NCBI GenBank assembly: GCA_022266195.1
Contig: WHVY01000005.1
Span: 434,001-498,000, forward strand
DNA: 64,000 bases
Source: Tetranychus cinnabarinus
Lineage: Eukaryota; Arthropoda; Arachnida; Trombidiformes; Tetranychidae
Reading direction: 5' to 3'
Part shown: positions 16,001 through 29,939 of the stretch, in pieces
How the letters are laid out: each line of letters begins with the position of its first letter
Position numbering within the stretch: the first letter of the stretch is position 1
Position numbers and translations under genes: made by a program
The notes under the pieces: model-generated
Told to the model about the DNA's origin: nothing
Databases searched by the model: none
The model's input: only the letters and a program-made list of their open reading frames with translations

Positions 16001-19000
16001 TGAATTGATTTTCATGGCAAGTTTTCACACTATTTAAGAAGATGGAAAAGTCCTTCAGAAAAAAAATGCTCAGCTTATTGATATTCAAATGACCGTTGAA
16101 AGGCATGCTGATCCATTTTGGATGCAACTCAGAATTGAAAAGAAGAGAAGGAAAAAAAAGTTTTGGTGTTGCCGATGTTCAAAGTGAATAAAGATGAAGA
16201 GAAAAAGGTAAGATGAAGAAAAGGCAAGTTGAAGTAAATAAGGCGAACTGGACAAGGTCATTTTACTCAATTTTCATGGTGCATTATGAGAGAGGATCTA
16301 TGCTCTTGTGGGTTTCCATCGTTTTTACATCAACATTCAGATCAACAACTGAATCAAAAGGGAATCTTGAACATTTTTGCCCTCAAAATGAATCAACATC
16401 GAAATGCAATTTTCATCAAAAGTCAATTTTCATTGATTGACAATCTTGTTGTTCATGTTCAACTTTGCCATTTGAGAAATTTGAGAAAACCTTTTTTAAT
16501 TGATTTTTTCGTAAACTTTTTTTTTGTAAACCTCAAAAATTTGGATAATTTTCGATTCTTTTTTTCTTCTAATCTTGTTTTTGTTCATCTTCTTGGTTCA
16601 TCATCTTTTAATAGTAGGCTGAGAGTGATGACTGAGTTGAAAGGCGTTAAGACAATCTGACCGAGTTGACCTGATAATGAATTGTATCATTTATCATTGA
16701 GTTGAAAAAAAAGTTCATTGTTAATCAGTCAGCTATGAAATTACCTTTGCTTGAAGAGAAAAAAAAGTAAACCATCGTTGGTTGAAACTTTTTTTTTCGC
16801 TTTACTCTCATATCCTTTACTTATTATCCTCATCACTATATTTTTACTTTAATCACCCAACATCATCTTTTACCTTCGTTTCAATTGGAAATTCAATTAA
16901 TGTAATTGAAAGAAATCAATGAGCCTTTTGGAAGGAGAGAAAAAACAATTCTGTCACCATGCTCTAACACCATGATCATCGCATCATCTGTTAATCTGAT
17001 CCTTTCATCTTGTAAAGGTAAGGATTAAAAGAAAAGGTTGAAAGGGTTTCAATTTGTACGGATAACATGTCAAGTGAATCAGAATTAGGAAATTGTAGAG
17101 AAGAAGAAAAGGCGATAACAATTTGGTCAATTTTTTGATCAACCAACAGTCTATTATCAAGGTTTGCTCAATTGAATGTGGTTAGTTAATGATAATGTTT
17201 AACTAGCTGTGAAAATACAAAATAAAAGGTGGCAAAGTTGGACAGCAAAGGAAAGAAGAAAAGAAAAAAAAAGTTGAAATTTTGTCTCAAAAAATTTCTC
17301 AAGAACTCAGACTTGAGACATTCCATGAAAATTGAGTAAAAATTACTGTAAACTAGGAAAGAGGTTACAGAGAGACTCGAGGTTTGATTAGGTGTAATCT
17401 AGTTAATGACAGATTAACAGATGATGTAAAAATGATGATTAAGTCCAAATTAAGTTGCGGACAACATTAGAGGTAAGCATTAAGAGAGGCAATTATGAAG
17501 GGAGAGATTGGGTCAAATGAGGCCAAAAGGAGATGAAGGGCTAACCTTGGACGGATAAGGGTAACCTTTTTCCGGTCAGAATGATAATGATGATGATTCT
17601 GGTAAAAATGGTTAAATCTTTTTCCGATGAGAGTAAACTTGAAAAAGGTTAATCATAATGTGGCAAAGGGATGCAAAGATGAGGGTAAAGAGGAAGAACA
17701 AGGTAAAAGGATGGTTAAGAGGGTGGAGGTGATGTTGAGCCCTTAAGGATGCTCAACTGCAAGTTCATGGGAAAAGGAAAAAGCGACTGTCCAGTTAACG
17801 AACTATTGAGGTAAAAGTAAATCGCACATCTAATAAACACATAAAAAAAGGCTTTAGATAAATATAAGTTTATATAAATAAATATAAGGTCAGAACGTAA
17901 TTTCATCTCAATTATCTTGCAACGAAAAAAAAAGGGATGAAAATGTCTCAACGAAACGCGTGTTTCGCTGATTATTTCATTTTTTTGTTGCTCTTCTTCA
18001 TCTTCTTCTTGTCTTCTTGGTTGATAATCTTAAACTTTTTTCTTCTTCTTCTTCAACTTTTTCCTCTCACAATTTTCGTTAACCTCTATTATTACTGGCA
18101 CTTGCTACTGCTATCATAATCATTATGATTATCATGTGAAACAGTTTGTCTGTAAAACGTTTTAAATGATCCTTTGCTTACTATTTACTCTGAGCTACGG
18201 CTTTTCGTCGTCTCATCGTAAACCGCAAACATTTGCCTGAGGTCATTTTATTTGCAAACACACGCGTCAACAAGCAAAAGCAAAGTTTAACTTGAGTTTT
18301 GTGTGTAATGCAGAAGTCACAATTAATTGCTGCAATTACAATTAATGATGTTTACATAAAACACCGACCAACGATTTCAAGATATGAATTAGCGAACAAA
18401 AATTTAACGTTTAAATTATCATTTAATTATCAACTTGGCCAAACCCAATCATCATCAACTGTAATTGTTTGATTTGTGTCTTGTATTCACTGTTAAATCA
18501 ACACATTAATTGGCGCTACTTTTCATTTTCCTACTTTTTTTTCGGGATAATTAAATTTGTATTTAAATTTTAATTTGATTCATAATTTTGGTTGACGATG
18601 AAATCAACAAAAAAGTGAAATTGGTCAATGATTTAAAGGAAACGGCAAAATTGGATTATCAAGTGAAAAGGTTGAAAATTTGATCATCTTTGCGCTTGTA
18701 AGATTCAATTTTTGCATGTTTACTGGCAATTAATTTTAAGTAGTTTACATTAAAGTAATTAATTTGTTGCTTTGAGACGGGATAAAATGAAATTATCATG
18801 ACAAATTTATTTGTCGGTATTTCATGGTAATCAAGGAAAGTCCACAAAGAGATAAATTTAGAAGTGCGTTGCGACAACTGACACCATTTCAAGTTTCCCG
18901 AGATCCAGAACGGTTCATGATTTGTCAAAACTCAAGCCTCTGTTAAAGCAAACTTGTTTTCATCATTTTAATCGCTAAAACAAAAAACTCAGTCAACTTG

Positions 19001-19978
19001 AGTTGCAACGATTTTCAGAATGAATTTGATCAGAAAAATCTTTTGTCTGAATTGTCATCAAGTTTCATTTGTAAAATCCCTCAGAGAACAAGATTGTCGG
19101 AATTATCACAAACTGTGTTGAAGTTTAATGAGCCAATGCATTGATAATTAGCATAAATTAACAATTCATTTTGAAAGTCTTTCCAAAAGTTAATGTTAAA
19201 GTTAAGAATGATTAGAATCAGATTAAAACAAATGAATCATTAAAACTAAATTTCATCAAATGTGAAATTACAATTAAAACTTGGATATTGCACATCAACT
19301 TTAGTCATCAGAATCAACTTTTAGTTTCAATCAATTATGCAAAATAGCCCGATGATATCGACTCACCATGAGTCAAACTGATTATCAAAATCATTTCAAA
19401 TTAGTCATTATCATTATCGTATTACAGTTGTTTGGAATAGCTTTTAGATAAAAAATGATATTCTCTGAGTCAGTTTAATGCTTGACATAAGACAGCAAAA
19501 TCCCTGAAAACTAATGATTAAAAAATGAACTTATCAAAATGAAATGATAAATTGAAAATTGAAAAAATCAGCTTCTTCAATTTCACCGATAATTGACTCA
19601 ATCCCAGCCTTTTATCTTTACAGACAAAATGAATTTTGCTTTGAGTTGAAATGAAGAAGAAAGAAAATCTAATCAAAAACTGAATTTGCATTTCATGATA
19701 AACTTTTGCCAAATGAAAAAGCCAAGAAAAGTGAACCCAAAATAAACATTGAACCAAATGAAATTAGCAATGATTCAGTTATCATGTTTGATGAATCGAA
19801 AAGCATTGAAACAAAGGTTTTTTTACTATAAAAATTGAAAATCCTTTCTGCTTTTCATAAGTTTATTATTCTGTAAAGTACCATGAATAAATCAGATTTT
19901 TGGTGTTTTTGTCCTGCATTTCTCTTCAATGTTCAACTTGTTATTGAAGTATTGAAATTTCTTGTTCAACATTTACCT

Positions 19979-20000
19979 GTTGTGTGTGTGGTGTGTGTTG
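19979..20000. repeat. GT dinucleotide microsatellite
   Basis: An interrupted GT run of about 20 bp (TGTGTGTG, G, TGTGTG), in noncoding sequence. Confidence 0.75.
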
Positions 20001-22870
20001 ATATCAAGGTTGAATAAAAGGAAATGTTATTTTCCATTTTCTAGGATGAAAAATTTTCGTGCTTTTCATTTTCAAGTTAAACATCACGCTTTCTTCTGAT
20101 TCACATCTGCTTCTCTCTTCATTATCATCTTTCATCTTTATCCTTCTACATGTACATGGTGAGTGAGTGAGAGAAAAGTTTACATTTTTTGTTCATTTTG
20201 TCTACAATCATCTGTTTATCCTGTTCAGGTTATCAGTGATTAATGATGACCTTGCCATAATTTTCAAGCCAAAACCAAAGAGCGCCGGATTAAAGGTGAA
20301 AATGAGAAAGCAAGAGTAAAATTTGCGATTTCATTGAGAAGGATTCGTTGACGAAAATCATTGAGTTTCTCTTGAAAGATGATTCTCATTTAGCAATTGA
20401 ATGTTTCATTAAACACAAAACAAGTTAATTTGTTTTCATTAAATCTTACAAAAGCCAATGTCGCTATGGTTGGTATTTTTTTGGTTAAAACGCAACTTTA
20501 ACGTGCTCAAGGTAACGAAAGTTTTTCGCCAGGCATTTGTCTATCACCAACGAACCTTGCTATTAATGATATTATCTGTTTGCAATAATGAACACACAAT
20601 GGTGACAAAACCACATGAAAACATGATCAAGTGTTGAACATCAACCAGTCACGTTAAACTGAAGATGATTATCATCATCATCATGTTGAAGTTGAAGGTA
20701 AAAATGTCATTTCCGGCGTAAAACTTGCTCAATGAAACGGCAGAATAGAATAGAAGAAAAAAAAGAGTAAAAAATTCTGGAAATGTTTAACTTGGCCAAG
20801 TAAAGTTAACTGAAGCCAGGCCAGATTATAAATTGTTTTGACCTAACCTGAAGGTAAATGTGCAAAGAGAGCGGATTGTTCAGGTTAAACCATGAACCAA
20901 GAGAATTGGGATTGAGAAAAAAAGAGAAAATAAATTTCAAGTGAAAACTCAATTCATTGGCAAAGAATCAGAATTGAAAGACTAAATGATTCAATGATAT
21001 TTCTTCGTTGAAATGGACAATCATTGACAGATCAATGAAGAGTTTAATGAGAGTCTTTCAAAGGATTTCACCGTAAAGTTCATTAAACATCGATAAATCT
21101 TACAACTCGATGTAAAAGTACGAGTGAGTGAAACAAGGCAAATCAAGGTAACTAAGGTAATGAGATACAGGTAAATGTTGTTTTTTTACCTTCTTTGCTG
21201 TTGTGGTGATAAAAATGCGCAACAAGAATGTTGAAGAAAAACGTGAACACGAAAATGAGATACTAATTGTTCGCTGAAAACTAAATCAACGGAAAAAAAG
21301 AGACGCTAATTGTAATTTAAATTGTAACTTGAAGAGAAAGTTAAATGAGATGATGATGTATGATTAATAGAGGTCAAGTTGTTGGTTTCTTCATCATCAT
21401 CAACTTTATCATTTTCATCTTCTGTTGGTTTTTTTTGTGCTTCTTCTTGATCAAAATTCTGAATCTGACTTGAAGTTACAGTTAAACCATCAAATGGTCA
21501 TTTAGACTTTTGTTGCATTTTATTTTAACTGTTTAATGGTCAATAATAATGACTGGAGATCATTAAAAATTATTGCAAACCAAATATACTTGACGATACC
21601 TTTTCTTGGCTTCTCAAGTTTCCCCAGAAAATCAAGAATAAAGCTTTGAGACTAAACATGAAATTTTCATTTTCAGTTCTTGTTTTTTGATGTGAAATGA
21701 GATGAAAAGATGAGGAAATGTGTACACAAAGAAAGTCTCTTAACAAGAGTAACAAATATGGAACCATAAATATGGTTATTATCAGCAAACAAACATGAAT
21801 TGTTATCACGTAAATATAGTAACACTTGATCTTATTTTTTACCCTCAGGCTGATGAAAATGATGATGATTATGATGATGAAAAAGGTGATCATTTGAAAA
21901 GGAAACAGAAGCAACCACAAAGAAGAAAAAGAAGAAGAAAGATGCAAAATTCAAGTTTTCCGATTAACTATTAAAAGTAAATTGAATTTTTATACATTGA
22001 TTTGAGTGTGGTCTCAGTAAATTAAGGTATCATCATTACCAACATCATCATCGTCATTAACATAAATGTTGAGATGATTTTTACCTTTTATTAGTTATTA
22101 CTTTCTCTCTTCATTTAAACCAATCAAAAGTTAAAGAGCTATTGCCACTTGAGCATCATGTTCCTCTCATCATGTTCATCTTTTTTCTCATCTTTTCTTT
22201 TCTTTGTTCTCTTCTTCAATTTGCATGAGCTTCAAATCATCGCCATTTCTTTCGCATTTGTTTTCTTTCATCAATAATCTCATTGATAAATATTGCATTT
22301 AATGGATGGAAAACATTTCAATTTCAATTTTTGCAAACTTTTTCTCATTCCAAATGGTTTCCAATTTACAATCACTCCATGAGTTTCCGGTCTTTATCGA
22401 CATGATATTCCGGTCAAGATATAAGCTGATATTGATGATAAGGGGTTGGGGGTCATCATTATAAAGTGATATGAGACAAGATGGTAAAAAGATTATGGAA
22501 TGAAATGAAATGAGATTATTAAAGTAAATGATATTCTTGGCTTTTTATCATTACATTTTTCACTTTATTCACATTCATCATTATCATTATGTTGAACAGG
22601 GTTGAATAAACCTCGGTCAAAATGCATTTTTTCAATTTCCATCAAAAAGTTCATTTTAACCTCAACACACACAGACATTGACAAGTATATGATTAAATGG
22701 TCAGAATTAACAGATACATTATTCTCGATAATCAAGTAAATCAAGAAACTTTCCTTTCAGTTCTAACCTTCAAATGGACATATTAAGGTCACAATTAAGT
22801 TGCTACTTTGCTATAAATATTGTTAACCAATACAATGCCATTGAAGGGTGATGAGAAAGATGATCACAAA

Positions 22871-22888
22871 TGATGATGATGATGATGA
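22871..22888. repeat. (TGA)n trinucleotide repeat
   Basis: About six perfect TGA/GAT triplets in noncoding sequence. Confidence 0.75.
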
Positions 22889-24016
22889 AAGCAAATGTTT
22901 CTTTAATCGATTTTGTTAGGTGTTTGATTGAAGATGATTGTAATTGAATATAAAAAAAATGAAGTTTAAAAGCTGGGATGGGAAAGTGACCAAGAAGATA
23001 AATTGAGAAAAGATGATAAACCATCAACTAAGAAAAGGGATTTTTTCTTCTCGCTCGATGACAACGAAACATGATAGAGATGAAGGAAAAGGTAACAGGT
23101 AAGGTACATATTGTCTGTCAGTGTAAAGAAAATTCATTGTAATTGCTGTAACCTTAATTTTGTTCCGGTAATACAATGATGATTGGTTCAATGCAAGGTA
23201 ATGAAAGTATAAGATATAAAAAAAAGTCAAATCCATAAAATGAAAATGGGAAAATGATTTAACAGCAAGCTGATAGAGAGAGAAGAAATGGAAATAAAAA
23301 AATCTGATAATTTAATAATAGATTGAAGGTGCACTTGGACTTTTTAGGGAAAATCAATTATCGATAGTTTCAAATGGCCATTTCATGTTGACTTTGATTT
23401 TTCATTTCAACATTTTATTGCTCACTTTGATATTGTTTTCATAAATCAAGCAAATTTTAAATTGAAAACTTTTACTTTTACCGAAACTCGTGATTCTGGA
23501 AATGCTTTAAAACCAAGAATCGGTTTTAATCAAAATTAATGTTTGATTCAAATTAAATGCAAAAATCTCGAGATTAACTGAATAGATTATTGAAATTCTG
23601 AGAAAAAAGTGAAATCAATAATCTATTCGATTGATAGCATTAACAGTTGGATTTGACTTTGATACAGTTTGGTGTTTCGTCTGCGAATGGGAAAAGGTTT
23701 TATTCAAATTAACTTCAGATTTTAGGTTATATTTGATGTTTAATTGATTGGAATGAAAAATTTGGGTTTAATTAAAGCTTTTTGATTCTTACAAAGGTTT
23801 GTGAAGGTGAAAAATGTTGAAACTGTTGATCAAATCAAATAGACTGATGATCAACAGATGATAATTTTGTTCTTGCTTTTCATCCATTATAAGCTCATTT
23901 TTGCATCACCTTTGATTGTCATCATCATCTTTTTGTTTTCTTGCTGTTAATTGTTGATAGCCACTTGATAATAATTAAACTTGTGAAGTTGTTTACTCTC
24001 AGTTAGCATGTTAACC

Positions 24017-24064
24017 ATAATAATAATAATAGTAATAATTATTATTATTATCATCATCATCATT
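24017..24064. repeat. Compound AAT/ATT/ATC microsatellite with self-complementary arms
   Basis: A run of ATA/AAT triplets is followed by ATT triplets and then ATC triplets. The AAT and ATT halves are reverse complements, so this stretch can fold into an AT-only hairpin. Confidence 0.7.
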
Positions 24065-25175
24065 TACTATTAATATTAAAATGAACAAGTACAATTGACT
24101 TTCAATATTTACATTGCAATTTGTTTCTTTTTAACTGCTCTTAACTGAGGAGAAGAAGATGAAGAGAAAAAAAGAATCATTTGATGAAGAAAAAATGGAA
24201 AAATCTGAGAATGAGAAAGTTCTGAAAAGAAGAGGACGAAATTTTCCCAGGCAAAAAGTGAACGTTAGAAGGAGAAAGTTTTACTAACGAAATTGAACTA
24301 CTCACGGTTAGATGAGCTTTAGATTCACGCAATCAACAAGAATTGAACAACAACAACAACAGGGAAGAGAAGGAAAGAAAGAGAATAAAGAAAGAGAAGG
24401 AAGATGATGATGATGAGATGATGAGAGATTATGAAAGAGGAGAAGAAAGTAAACTGAGAATTTACCTAAAAGATAAACATCGTTTTAACATAGTCGACGT
24501 CGTTTTTTTTGTCTTTTGAAAGCAACAAGTAAAAAATGAAACATGAAACAGAAAGGCAAGGTGATTCTGAGATTCACCTGTTTTCTCCTTCATCATCATC
24601 ATCATCATGTTCCAGGTTCTGTTGAGTTCTGAGAAGTCGTCTTCTCTTTTTGCTGCTTTTCTGTTCAGGGGAGTTTTGGGAAGCTTCAACATATGTTGAA
24701 GGGAATTTCCCTTTCATTACAAGCTTCTCTTCATATTTTTTTTCATGTCTATCTTCATTTTTTCTGCTATTCCATATTCTATTTCAAGTGGATTGTTCAG
24801 AGGTAATAATCACATGATTAGTTTTTCACAGTAGTTAATAGTGTTTAATGAATCTTTATAAATATATGAAACTTTTTTTTTTCTCTCTCTCTTTCTCTCT
24901 GTTATGGTGTTAGTCTTTTGTTCACATTACTATGAATTGAAGAGATATGATTAGAAGAAATTGATAAATTGATTTGGCGATTTTCAGTTCATGATAACAA
25001 GAAAACATTGAGAATCGAGTGATAATGTTTTATCCAGTTTGGTGTGTTAAGTGTGTGTCTAAGTGTCGTTGTTGTTTTGTTTAAATGTTTTGTAATAAAC
25101 TGTTTTTGCTCTCAATGATGGACACGATTTTTGGGTTTAATGAGAGATGAATGGGAAAATGTTTGTTTGACTTAC

Positions 25176-25962
25176 CGAGCATTTTGCTTAGATCGGCATT
25201 GTGAAGGTCAGGGTTTTCATCGGCCAACCTTTTGCGCTCTGCTTTTGCCCAAACCATGAATGCATTCATTGGACGTCTTATCCTTTGCTCTATCATGTTG
25301 TTTCCAGAGTTTCCTCCAAGGGAACCTGAAATGCTGGAGGAAACTGAAGATCGTCCGAGTCGACTTGGTTGAGTTGATGATGAACTTTGAATTACACCGA
25401 TTCCAGTTTCGTTCATTTTACGAATCTCTTCATTGGTTACTTCCATGATGTGGTGATGGTGGTGATGTTGATCGGTTGGTTCACTTGAATGGTTGCTGGT
25501 TGGGTTACCATTTGAGGCTGGAGGGGTTGTTGGACTGTTTGATCCTTGACCTGATGATGAGGATCCGTATATTGTTGTTGTTACATGGTGAGAGGAGGTG
25601 TGATGATAGGTTAAGGTTTCATCTGAATTGGGATCACCTGAGGAGCCATTGTTGTAACTCCAATGGTCAATCATTTCACTTGGACTGGCTTCATCTACTT
25701 CAGTGTAAAGGTAGGCATTAGTTTCTGATCCAGAGTCGTTTACATGTTGATGGTGAGAATGATTGGAATGGTGTTCATTTGATTGTTGTTGGTTTTGCTG
25801 TTGTTGTTGTTGCTGCTGCTGTTGTTGATCAATGATTACACTAGTCTCACAGGGTACACTTGTCTGGTAAACCACAGTTTCACCCAAAGTTAAATTGTTT
25901 CTTGGGTCACTTTGATTAGAATCAATTGGTGAATGGTAAACACTGTTACTTGAATCCATCAT
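25176..25962 (-). CDS. SoxF: SoxF-class HMG-box transcription factor, first coding exon (partial)
   Basis: A sequence-specific nuclear transcription factor. The exon encodes 262 residues plus one base. The first ~226 are low-complexity: Gln-rich (11 Gln in a row near residue 50), His-rich and Ser/Gly/Asn-rich, as in activation regions. From ~residue 227 comes the N-terminal half of an HMG box with the Sox signature [11 protein letters not shown], then [17 protein letters not shown]. This wording matches SoxF (Sox7/17/18, fly Sox15) better than SoxB, C, D or E. The exon ends at a good donor (CTCG|GTAAGT), phase 1, after the Gly of the LGK motif. Reading through gives unrelated sequence, so the box must be completed by an exon at lower coordinates. 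I did not find that exon. The start ATG is followed at once by a second ATG; either could be used. Confidence in the family is high, in the SoxF class good. Confidence 0.9.
25783..25827 (-). repeat. Polyglutamine-encoding CAG/CAA repeat in SoxF
   Basis: Mixed CAA and CAG codons encode 11 Gln, one Asn and 3 Gln in the N-terminal region of the Sox protein. Such tracts often vary in length between individuals. Confidence 0.85.
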
Positions 25963-25995
25963 TTATTCAATTGTTGAACAATTTCGCCGATTAAT
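25963..25995 (-). other. SoxF 5'UTR segment with upstream splice acceptor
   Basis: On the minus strand, a CATTTGCAG acceptor lies 33 bases before the first ATG, and the segment between is TAA-rich and noncoding. This suggests the coding exon is preceded by a 5'UTR intron and a separate noncoding first exon at higher coordinates. The donor of that exon was not identified. Confidence 0.4.
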
Positions 25996-26993
25996 CTGCA
26001 AATGCACCGAAAAAAATACAGATTCAATTAACACCAAGTAAATGTTGACGCAATTTTACACATTTCATGGTTCATAACTGGACTTGTTGCCTGTTCTGGT
26101 CTTGAGTTGGAAAATGAAGTTAAACAAAACAAAAAACGGTTTATTTTGTTGTATCCAAAGGGAAGCAAAATAATAAACAAATTTATAACTCAACAGTTAC
26201 CATATTATTCAACAATTAACAATATAATTGCAGATATAATTGATGTAATATACTTGTAAATCCATAAAATTTCTGATCAACAAGAACGAGTAAATTATCC
26301 GATAATCCGAAAACAAACAACAATAAGATGAGGTTAACAAATATTGTAGAGGTTAGAAGAGAAAACAAAATTCAACAAAAATAAGCGTAAAAAAAAGAGT
26401 ACCTCGAGTATCGCCACTGGATTCCGACAAGTTTCAATTGAGCTGAATTGATTTGAAATCGGTGAAGTTAATAATCCAAAATTGAAATGTATATTCACAA
26501 AGCACCAGTTGGTCAAATGGTAAGGCAGGTTAAATTGGGTTAATTTTGAACCATTCAAAGATCATATTGAAACTTGGATTGGCAAGAAAAGTGTATCAAA
26601 GGTTAACAAGGTTTGTTTAATTATTTTTACAAAGGTCACTTTAAAAGGTTGATTTGAGTTGATTTAGGTTGACTTCGGGTTCACTTGGGTTGACTTGGGT
26701 TAAGAATCAAGTAAAAGGCAAACAAAAATAAAGAGCAATGTCGATGTCGATGAATTATGGTGAACAATTGATTTGAGAATAAAAATTAAAGGTGAAAATG
26801 TTAATTGGACAGAATTGACAATTGGTTAATTCACTAGAAATACCATAATTAAAAGGTTGTTAATCAACAATTTAAAAATTGGGTAACAAAAATGTAACTT
26901 GAAGTACGAAAAAGTGTTTTCTGTCTTAACTCTATTGTTGCCTTTAAAGTGTTTAGGCCGGCGATGTATTGAATTATGCTTACTCTGCCTGGT

Positions 26994-27340
26994 TCCATTT
27001 TCGCTCTCTTTTTTTCTCTCTTCATTAGTCTCTCTTTCTCTCTCTCTCTTTCTCACTAATTTCTCTTTCTTTTCCTCTTTCTCTACCTTTAGGTATTGTT
27101 TCGCTTTTGTCTCTTTCTCGCCTTTTGTTGGAAGGAAAAGAGCGAGGAAAGAGGAAAAGAAAGGCTTCCATTAGGTAACTTTAATACAACTTTTCTACTC
27201 TTTCTTTTTCCTTCTTTCTCCGCCCTTGTCTCTCTCTTTTTGGGACGATCATTTTTCTCTCTTTCTCTTCTCTTCTCTTACTTTTCCAGCCTTGAGCCTC
27301 CTTCGTCTTTCTTATTCCTCTTTCTTTCCCTCTTTCTAAC
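26994..27340. repeat. Pyrimidine-rich (plus strand) low-complexity tract
   Basis: The plus strand is dominated by TTTCTCTC and TCTTTTC blocks, so the minus strand is purine-rich. The open frames on both strands here (Phe/Ser/Leu or Arg/Glu/Lys repeats) come from this composition and are not genes. It lies about 1 kb upstream of the SoxF coding exon and could fall in its promoter or 5'UTR region. Confidence 0.6.
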
Positions 27341-29939
27341 CACTAAAACCATGTTAACGATGTTCATTTCAAGTGTTAACAGAGTCGCCATTTCATCAAA
27401 ACTGTAACCCTCGATCGCCATTTTTGTCGTCACCTTTGGGTCAACTATGGATCTGTTTTACCTTTTGATTACTCTGGACATCACCTTCTTTAGTCCCACT
27501 AGCCGTTTCATTTGATTTGATTCAATCGTCGGATTCGTTTGAATCTTGGTCAACCTGTTACCGGTTTATTTGGCGGTTTGTGTTTTCCTTTGACTAATCC
27601 TTTGGTTTCCTCTGGTTTACCGTTTTTGCTATTGCCATTGCGCTTGTATTAGCAGTGGGAAAATGTTGATTAGCTTGATGATCAATTGACAATTAATCTT
27701 GATAATTTGGTTAAAGAACAAGTTTAATGGTGATTAAAAAGTAATTTGCTGATAATTGATAATAATTGTGATGATGATGATAGAAATGGTAAAATCTGTT
27801 GAATCAGGTCATTTTCATGATGGTTAACAATGTTATTTATTTACAAGACGAAACTCATCTCTCTTCATTGTCACATACACTCAACAGATTACCAAACAAA
27901 AGCAATGAAAGGGGTAAAAAAATAACATTTAAACCTTTTGTGTAATATCAAGATAAATTGTAACAACAGGTTAACCTTTTAACTGTAACAAAAACAGTTA
28001 ACTGAAAGTTTACCCCAACAGTTGAAGAAGCGCAATGTTTCAATTTTATGGTAACAATCAATATTATCAATTTAATTATAACAATAGCAATACAAAATAA
28101 TGTTGAAACCAATATGGTTAATCTGAACCCAAATTTGGTCAAAGTTGAAACCAGAAAATGTAAATCAAAATCAAAGCGAAATTTTTTCAACTTTCAACTT
28201 AAATTGTGACAAATTAATCAAACATCAACAATTTAATCATCTTGTTTTAATTGCTCTCATTGCTTCCAATTTACAGGAAAAAATAAACCTAAAAGTGGCA
28301 TCAAATTAAGTCAAGAGTGGATTGAAAAAGACAATAAATACAAAGCTATAGAGAGTTATTAACACACAGTTTTGTAGTAATCATCAATTGATAACAACAA
28401 TAAAGAAATATGATTAATGATAATGAACGGGATAAACTACTATTTACTAGTGAGTGAGTTAATCATGATAATCATCTTCAATAGATACTTGATTTACTTG
28501 CAAACAACAAAATCTTGACTAAATGTCTCGAGTGAACAAATGTTTTGACTCTCTCTCATCATCATCATCATCGTCCTCTTCTTCACCAGAATTCATCTGT
28601 GTATGTGAACAAGTAATTGAAACAGTTTCAATCCTAATCACCACTTGAACAGCGTTTTAATTAGAAATCATATTTTTAATATTTGTCTCTTAATTAAGTC
28701 AGAGGTTAATTGTGATCATTGTTATCATCTTATACGGAAAGTTGATGAAGATGATGTGATGATGAGAAAGATGGTAAATGATAGATACGATTATGTCTAT
28801 TCAAGTGCAGTTTTTGTTCTCATTCAATAAGACACCTCTTGTTACCTCTTCATATTTATCTGCATCCTTATAATTAACTCTATCATCTTTCTATTTTCTC
28901 TCTCATTTCATTATCATCCTCTTACTTTCATCATCATCTCCAGTCACTATCACCTTCATTCTCGTCTCATTCTTATCTTCTTCTTTTCTTCATCTTCTTT
29001 TTACCTTTTCATTTTTTTTTGTCCTCTTCTTGTTGTCTTGCTATTGTTTTCCAATTGTGATAAGCTTCCTTTCATCGTTTTATTTCACTATTATCATCAT
29101 ATTATTGATGATTACCTGTGAGTATCAGTTGAATAAATATCAATGTTTCACTTCACTCATCTTGAAATAGGAAAAAAAAGTAAATCACATTCATCTAGCT
29201 TGATTATTATAATAATTATTGATTAATTATAGAATTGTTGAAATCCAAACATCAAGAAACATGATGATCACCAACTTTAAAGATTACACCAATCAATTGT
29301 AACACACACTTTCATCATTAATAATAGAACTAATTGTCTCAAGTATTTTTTTTCTTGTTATTGTTGATGATGATGACGATAACAATTAAGATGATATTGT
29401 GATGCACCAATCATAATTGACTGATTTCCCATCTCACCCAAATTGTGAGACACTTTGATTGAGAAAATTGAATGTCGCTTTAAGGTGTTTAATTGAAAAA
29501 AGTGTATGGCAAATGTTGAATCTGAATGGCTTGCCAATGATCAAGTTGAATTTGAAAGTTCAACACAATTTGGTTAATTACTGTTTGGTTAGTTAGTAAT
29601 TTGTTGGCGATTAAGATCAGATTGAAGGTAAAACAATTATCATTTTAGGTTGAGCTCCTCTTGTTTCATCCCAATGGACTTAGATCAGATCCACTCAAAA
29701 ATCAATCCAGATAACGACTTAAATCATCTCAAGGAGGAGGTTAAGTGAACAGAAAAATCGCCCATCAAAATTTACGTGAAATCTTATTGTCAACTTTGTC
29801 TCAGTCAGAGTTAGAGTTGAAACTTTTCTAGGAAATAATCCAGAACTGCATCACATAAGTATCCTGTTTCAACGTCAATCAGTCCATGAGAAGGTCATTT
29901 CAGTCAACATAAGCGATCTTTCATCTTAATGATGTTGGT
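27341..29939. other. Noncoding stretch
   Basis: I see no supported gene. There is T/C-rich sequence around 28840-29040 and ATC repeats at about 28557-28572. Confidence 0.5.

Larger units (their letters stand above)
1..25080. other. Long gene-poor region, possibly SoxF intron/regulatory DNA
   Basis: I see no recognisable protein family in any frame here. Open stretches are short and mostly low-complexity (Phe/Ser/Ile/Lys-rich, from T- and A-rich tracts). The region lies downstream, in the minus-strand sense, of a SoxF coding exon whose HMG box continues in an unseen exon. Some or all of it may therefore be SoxF intron. It holds scattered TCA/ATC and CT simple repeats and many CAGGTA-class 6-mers. 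I found no tRNA, rRNA, transposon ORF or CRISPR-like array. Short exons under about 60 codons could be missed. Confidence 0.5.

Noticed and set aside
21570..21947. 125-codon minus-strand frame
   Set aside because: Phe/Ile/Ser-rich with an ATC-repeat-derived poly-Ile run; no recognisable domain.
26826..27407. Open frames on both strands with Arg/Glu/Lys or Phe/Ser/Leu repeats
   Set aside because: They arise from the CT/GA low-complexity tract.
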